A stretch of DNA of 64,000 nt. It comes from an uncultured Isosphaeraceae bacterium. Lineage in GTDB: Bacteria > Planctomycetota > Planctomycetia > Isosphaerales > Isosphaeraceae. Positions within the stretch are counted from its first letter, which is position 1, and each line of letters opens with the position of its first letter. The notes under the pieces are model-generated. The model ran no database searches. It was not told the origin of the DNA and saw nothing but the letters and a program-made list of their open reading frames with translations. Where the stretch lies: positions 372,001-436,000 of the forward strand of contig CAMFLR010000004.1 of assembly GCA_945957605.1 (NCBI GenBank), written 5' to 3'. This document shows, one piece after another, positions 61,574 through 64,000 of the stretch. Position numbers and translations under genes: made by a program.

Positions 61574-62626
61574 ATGACCGACGACCGGCCGCTTGTCGCC
61601 TTGACAATGGGTGATGTTGCCGGCGTGGGACCGGAGGTGATCGCCCGCGCCTGGCATGAGTCGCCAATCCGCTCGCTGGCACGTCCCATTGTCGTGGGCA
61701 GTCGCGCTGTCCTACAAAAAGCCCTCAACCACGCGCGATCGGACGTGAAAATCCAGTCGATCCAATCGCCCGCCGAAGCCATGCCGACAGCCCACATCAT
61801 CCCATGCCTCGACCCGACCGGCGATCCGCTATCCGACATTGCCCCCGGCCAAATAAGTGCCCGAGCCGGCCGCGCTGCGCACGATTTCTTGATCACCGCG
61901 ACCGACCTGGCACTTGCGGGCGAGGTCGACGCCATCACCACGCTGCCGTTGCACAAAGAATCCCTGAGTCTGGCGGGCGTCAAGCATCCCGGCCACACGG
62001 AAATTCTGGCCGAGCGTTGCGGGGCGGCTGAGCACGCGATGATGCTCTATCTCGACCATCCCGGCGGAGGCGAGTCGGGCCTGGCGGTTTTACACGCGAC
62101 GCTTCACGTTGCGTTGCGGAAAGTCTTCGACTTGCTCACGATCGACCGCGTCGCCGCGAAAATTCGGCTGGCCGACGAAGCGTTGCCACCCTTGCTTGGC
62201 GGCCGCCCGCCGCGAATCGCCGTCGCCGGTTTGAATCCGCACGCCAGCGAGAACGGCCTGTTCGGCGACGAAGAGCAAACGATCATCGGCCCCGCCGTGA
62301 TGCAAGCCGCCAGCGAAGGGGCCGACGTGGTCGGGCCAATCGCCGCCGACACGCTGTTCGTTCGCGCTCTCAATGGCGAGTTCGACGCGGTGATTGCGAT
62401 GTATCACGACCAGGGTCACGTCGCGCTCAAAACAGTCGGCTTCGACCGCGCCGTGAACGTCACGCTCGGCTTGCCAATCGTGCGCACGAGCGTCGCCCAC
62501 GGCACGGCATTCGACATCGCCTGGACTGGCAAAGCCGAAATCTCAAGTCTGATCGAAGCCACGCGCGTCGCCGCTCGCATTGTCGCGGGCCGGCGAGCGC
62601 TTGCCGAAAACCGAGCCGTTAACTGA
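61574..62626 (+). CDS. pdxA: 4-hydroxythreonine-4-phosphate dehydrogenase PdxA
   Basis: 350 aa, the enzyme that oxidises 4-phospho-hydroxy-L-threonine with NAD(P)+ before PdxJ makes pyridoxine 5'-phosphate. Family hallmarks: LVALTMGDVAGVGPEVIA at the start, DAITTLPLHKESL with the metal-ligand His in GHTEILA, VAGLNPHASENGLFGDEE, and AMYHDQGHVALKT with the third His. Full length. It ends with TGATG, overlapping the next gene by one base, so the two are coupled. Confidence 0.95.
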   Translation: MTDDRPLVALTMGDVAGVGPEVIARAWHESPIRSLARPIVVGSRAVLQKALNHARSDVKIQSIQSPAEAMPTAHIIPCLDPTGDPLSDIAPGQISARAGRAAHDFLITATDLALAGEVDAITTLPLHKESLSLAGVKHPGHTEILAERCGAAEHAMMLYLDHPGGGESGLAVLHATLHVALRKVFDLLTIDRVAAKIRLADEALPPLLGGRPPRIAVAGLNPHASENGLFGDEEQTIIGPAVMQAASEGADVVGPIAADTLFVRALNGEFDAVIAMYHDQGHVALKTVGFDRAVNVTLGLPIVRTSVAHGTAFDIAWTGKAEISSLIEATRVAARIVAGRRALAENRAVN

Positions 62627-63258
62627 TGAGCAAGCCGACACTCGTTTACCTGATTCGCCACGGCTCGACTGCACTCAATCGCGAGATTCCGTATCGCTTG
62701 CAAGGGCGCGGGCTCAATCCCGAATTGGACGAGGAGGGGAACGACCAGGCCAGACGCGCTGGCGAGGCGCTTCGTTCGATTCCGCTGACTCGCGTTTACA
62801 CCTCGCCGCTGATTCGCGCGCAGCAGACTGCGGGCTGGATCGCGCGTCCGCACAATCTGCAACCGGTTGTGGTCGAGACTCTGGTGGAAGCAAGCCTCGG
62901 CGTCTGGGAAGGGCTGACGTGGGACCAGGCAAAGGCGTCACACCCTGCCGAGTTCGCCGCATTTCAGGCAAATCCCGGCACCGTACCATATCCTGGCGGC
63001 GAGTCGTTTTTCGATTCGCAGAATCGAGTGACACCGGCAATTGCGGCGATTGCAGGCGAACATCCCGGCGAGCGAATCGCCGTCGTCAGTCACAACGTGA
63101 CAAACCGCGCCTTCCTCGCCGGGCTACTCGGAGTGCCTTGCAACCGGGCGCGCGAGATCCGTCAGTCAAATTGCGGAATTAGCATCATCGCATACGATGG
63201 CGATCGAGTGACCGTCGAAACGGTCAACTCGACGTTTCATCTCGAGTCGCACGGTTAA
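62626..63258 (+). CDS. Histidine phosphatase family protein
   Basis: 210 aa of the phosphoglycerate-mutase-like (histidine phosphatase) superfamily. LIRHGSTALNRE provides the catalytic His with RHG, RVYTSPLIRAQQTA the second Arg, LVEASLGVWEGLTWDQ the acid, and IAVVSHNVTNRAFLAG the second His. Small size matches GpmB/CobC/SixA-like enzymes; substrate not readable. The start overlaps pdxA by one base. Its TAA shares bases with the stop of the facing epimerase gene. Confidence 0.88.
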   Translation: MSKPTLVYLIRHGSTALNREIPYRLQGRGLNPELDEEGNDQARRAGEALRSIPLTRVYTSPLIRAQQTAGWIARPHNLQPVVVETLVEASLGVWEGLTWDQAKASHPAEFAAFQANPGTVPYPGGESFFDSQNRVTPAIAAIAGEHPGERIAVVSHNVTNRAFLAGLLGVPCNRAREIRQSNCGISIIAYDGDRVTVETVNSTFHLESHG

Positions 63259-64000
63259 TTTGACGCCAGTTTGCGCGACTGCTCATCGAGAATGTCGGCC
63301 AGAATCTGGTCGAGGTTGCGCGTCGGCCGGTAGCCGATCAGACGTTTAATCTTCGACAGGTCAGGAACCCGCCGGTACATATCTTCAAAACCGGCGGTAT
63401 ATGCTTCGCCGTAAGGGACTGTCTGAATCGCGCTTTTTCCGCCAGTCAGCGCTCGTACGCGGTCGGCAAGTTGAAGAATCGAAACTTCCTCATCATTGCC
63501 AATGTTGAAAACCTCACCACGCGCCGCGGGATTTTGCATTAGCGCGACCAAAGCACCAACGATATCGGAAACGTGCGCAAAGCAACGCGTTTGATGGCCG
63601 GTTCCATAAACCGTAAGCGGCGAACCAGCGAGTCCCTGCGAAACGAATCGCGGAATGACCATGCCGTAGCGACCGGTCTGACGTGGACCAACGGTGTTGA
63701 ATAACCGAGCGATAACCACCGGCAAACGTGATTCGTTCCAGTGCGCTAGCGCCAGGAATTCATCAAGCGCTTTGGCGCAAGCGTAGGCCCAGCGACGGGT
63801 ATTAGTCGGGCCCATCACGCAGTCGTCGCCTTCGGCGAAGGGGATTTTCTCGCTCTTGCCGTAAACTTCGCTCGTGGAAGTGATGAGCACTGGCCGGCGA
63901 TATCGGGCGCAAGCACGCAGCACGACATCGGTGCCGTTGACGATTGTTTCAATCGTCTTGACCGGTTGTTCGACCACCAAGCGAACGCCAACCGCGCTTG
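63255..64000 (-). CDS. NAD-dependent sugar epimerase/dehydratase, N-terminus beyond window
   Basis: At least 248 aa of an extended short-chain dehydrogenase of the UDP-glucuronate decarboxylase / GDP-mannose dehydratase kind; the frame is open to the window edge, where SAVGVRLVVEQP is typical of the middle of the fold, so the Rossmann nucleotide-binding part lies outside. Visible: TSTSEVYG (Ser/Thr of the triad region), YACAKALDEFLALAHW (Tyr and Lys of YxxxK), FNTVGPRQTGRYGMVIPRF. Complete C-terminus. It faces the phosphatase gene end to end. With the YfhO/GT39 pair 4 kb away it hints at local glycan chemistry. Confidence 0.85.
   Translation of the reverse strand, partial: SAVGVRLVVEQPVKTIETIVNGTDVVLRACARYRRPVLITSTSEVYGKSEKIPFAEGDDCVMGPTNTRRWAYACAKALDEFLALAHWNESRLPVVIARLFNTVGPRQTGRYGMVIPRFVSQGLAGSPLTVYGTGHQTRCFAHVSDIVGALVALMQNPAARGEVFNIGNDEEVSILQLADRVRALTGGKSAIQTVPYGEAYTAGFEDMYRRVPDLSKIKRLIGYRPTRNLDQILADILDEQSRKLASN

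Noticed and set aside
1-64000. tRNA, rRNA, CRISPR, transposase, phage or integrase signatures
   Set aside because: Looked for through the window and none was found; no direct repeats of array type and no recombinase motifs.

Overview
The window looks like a chromosome segment of a planctomycete (Planctomycetota). Direct pointers are a PSCyt1/DUF1549/DUF1553 protein followed by a DUF1501 protein, dense overlapping operons in GC-rich DNA, and many secreted or membrane proteins without familiar names. I see no rRNA, tRNA, CRISPR array, insertion sequence or phage gene. The placement is an inference from gene content.

Region by region. (1) 0.1-4.3 kb: a TlpA-type thioredoxin protein, a secreted glycoside-hydrolase-like protein, a DUF2293 protein and a small membrane protein. 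(2) 4.5-22.9 kb: a complete Tad (Flp) pilus locus. The minus-strand arm runs from two Flp pilins at 13.0-13.6 kb through a small membrane protein, CpaA, CpaB, CpaE, a squalene-cyclase-repeat protein, a DUF362 protein, CpaF, TadB and TadC to a terminator at 4.5 kb. The plus-strand arm runs from the secretin CpaC through an OmpA-like protein, a TadD lipoprotein and TadE, TadE and TadG. A second TadE-TadE-TadG set plus a secreted protein converges on it from the minus strand. (3) 23.3-26.4 kb: small, mostly membrane proteins and an HGSNAT/DUF1624-type acyltransferase. (4) 26.5-39.1 kb: a type II secretion / type IV pilus-like system on the minus strand: a lipoprotein, a LysM-bearing secretin, a major GspG-type pilin, PilM/N, PilO and GspC/PilP-like inner-membrane proteins, GspE, GspF and four minor pseudopilins.

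(5) 39.4-43.6 kb: the PSCyt/DUF1549/DUF1553 and DUF1501 pair. (6) 43.6-47.9 kb: a GntP-type permease, a serine hydrolase fused to a VanX-type D,D-dipeptidase and a small membrane protein. (7) 48.5-54.5 kb: a DAB-type inorganic-carbon uptake system with DabA and two antiporter-like membrane subunits. (8) 54.6-64 kb: a ferritin-like protein, a YfhO-type membrane protein with a GT39-like mannosyltransferase-type protein, a TIGR03960-type radical SAM protein, a small lipoprotein, PdxA, a histidine phosphatase and a sugar-nucleotide epimerase cut by the window edge.

Two complete machines with secretins, ATPases and pilins therefore lie side by side over about 34 kb. The least ordinary features are the LysM domains and poly-glycine loop of the second secretin, the pseudopilin carrying a golvesin-like domain, the two metabolic-looking genes inside the Tad operon, the paired TadE-TadE-TadG modules, the hydrolase-VanX fusion, and the inverted repeats around the pilin genes.
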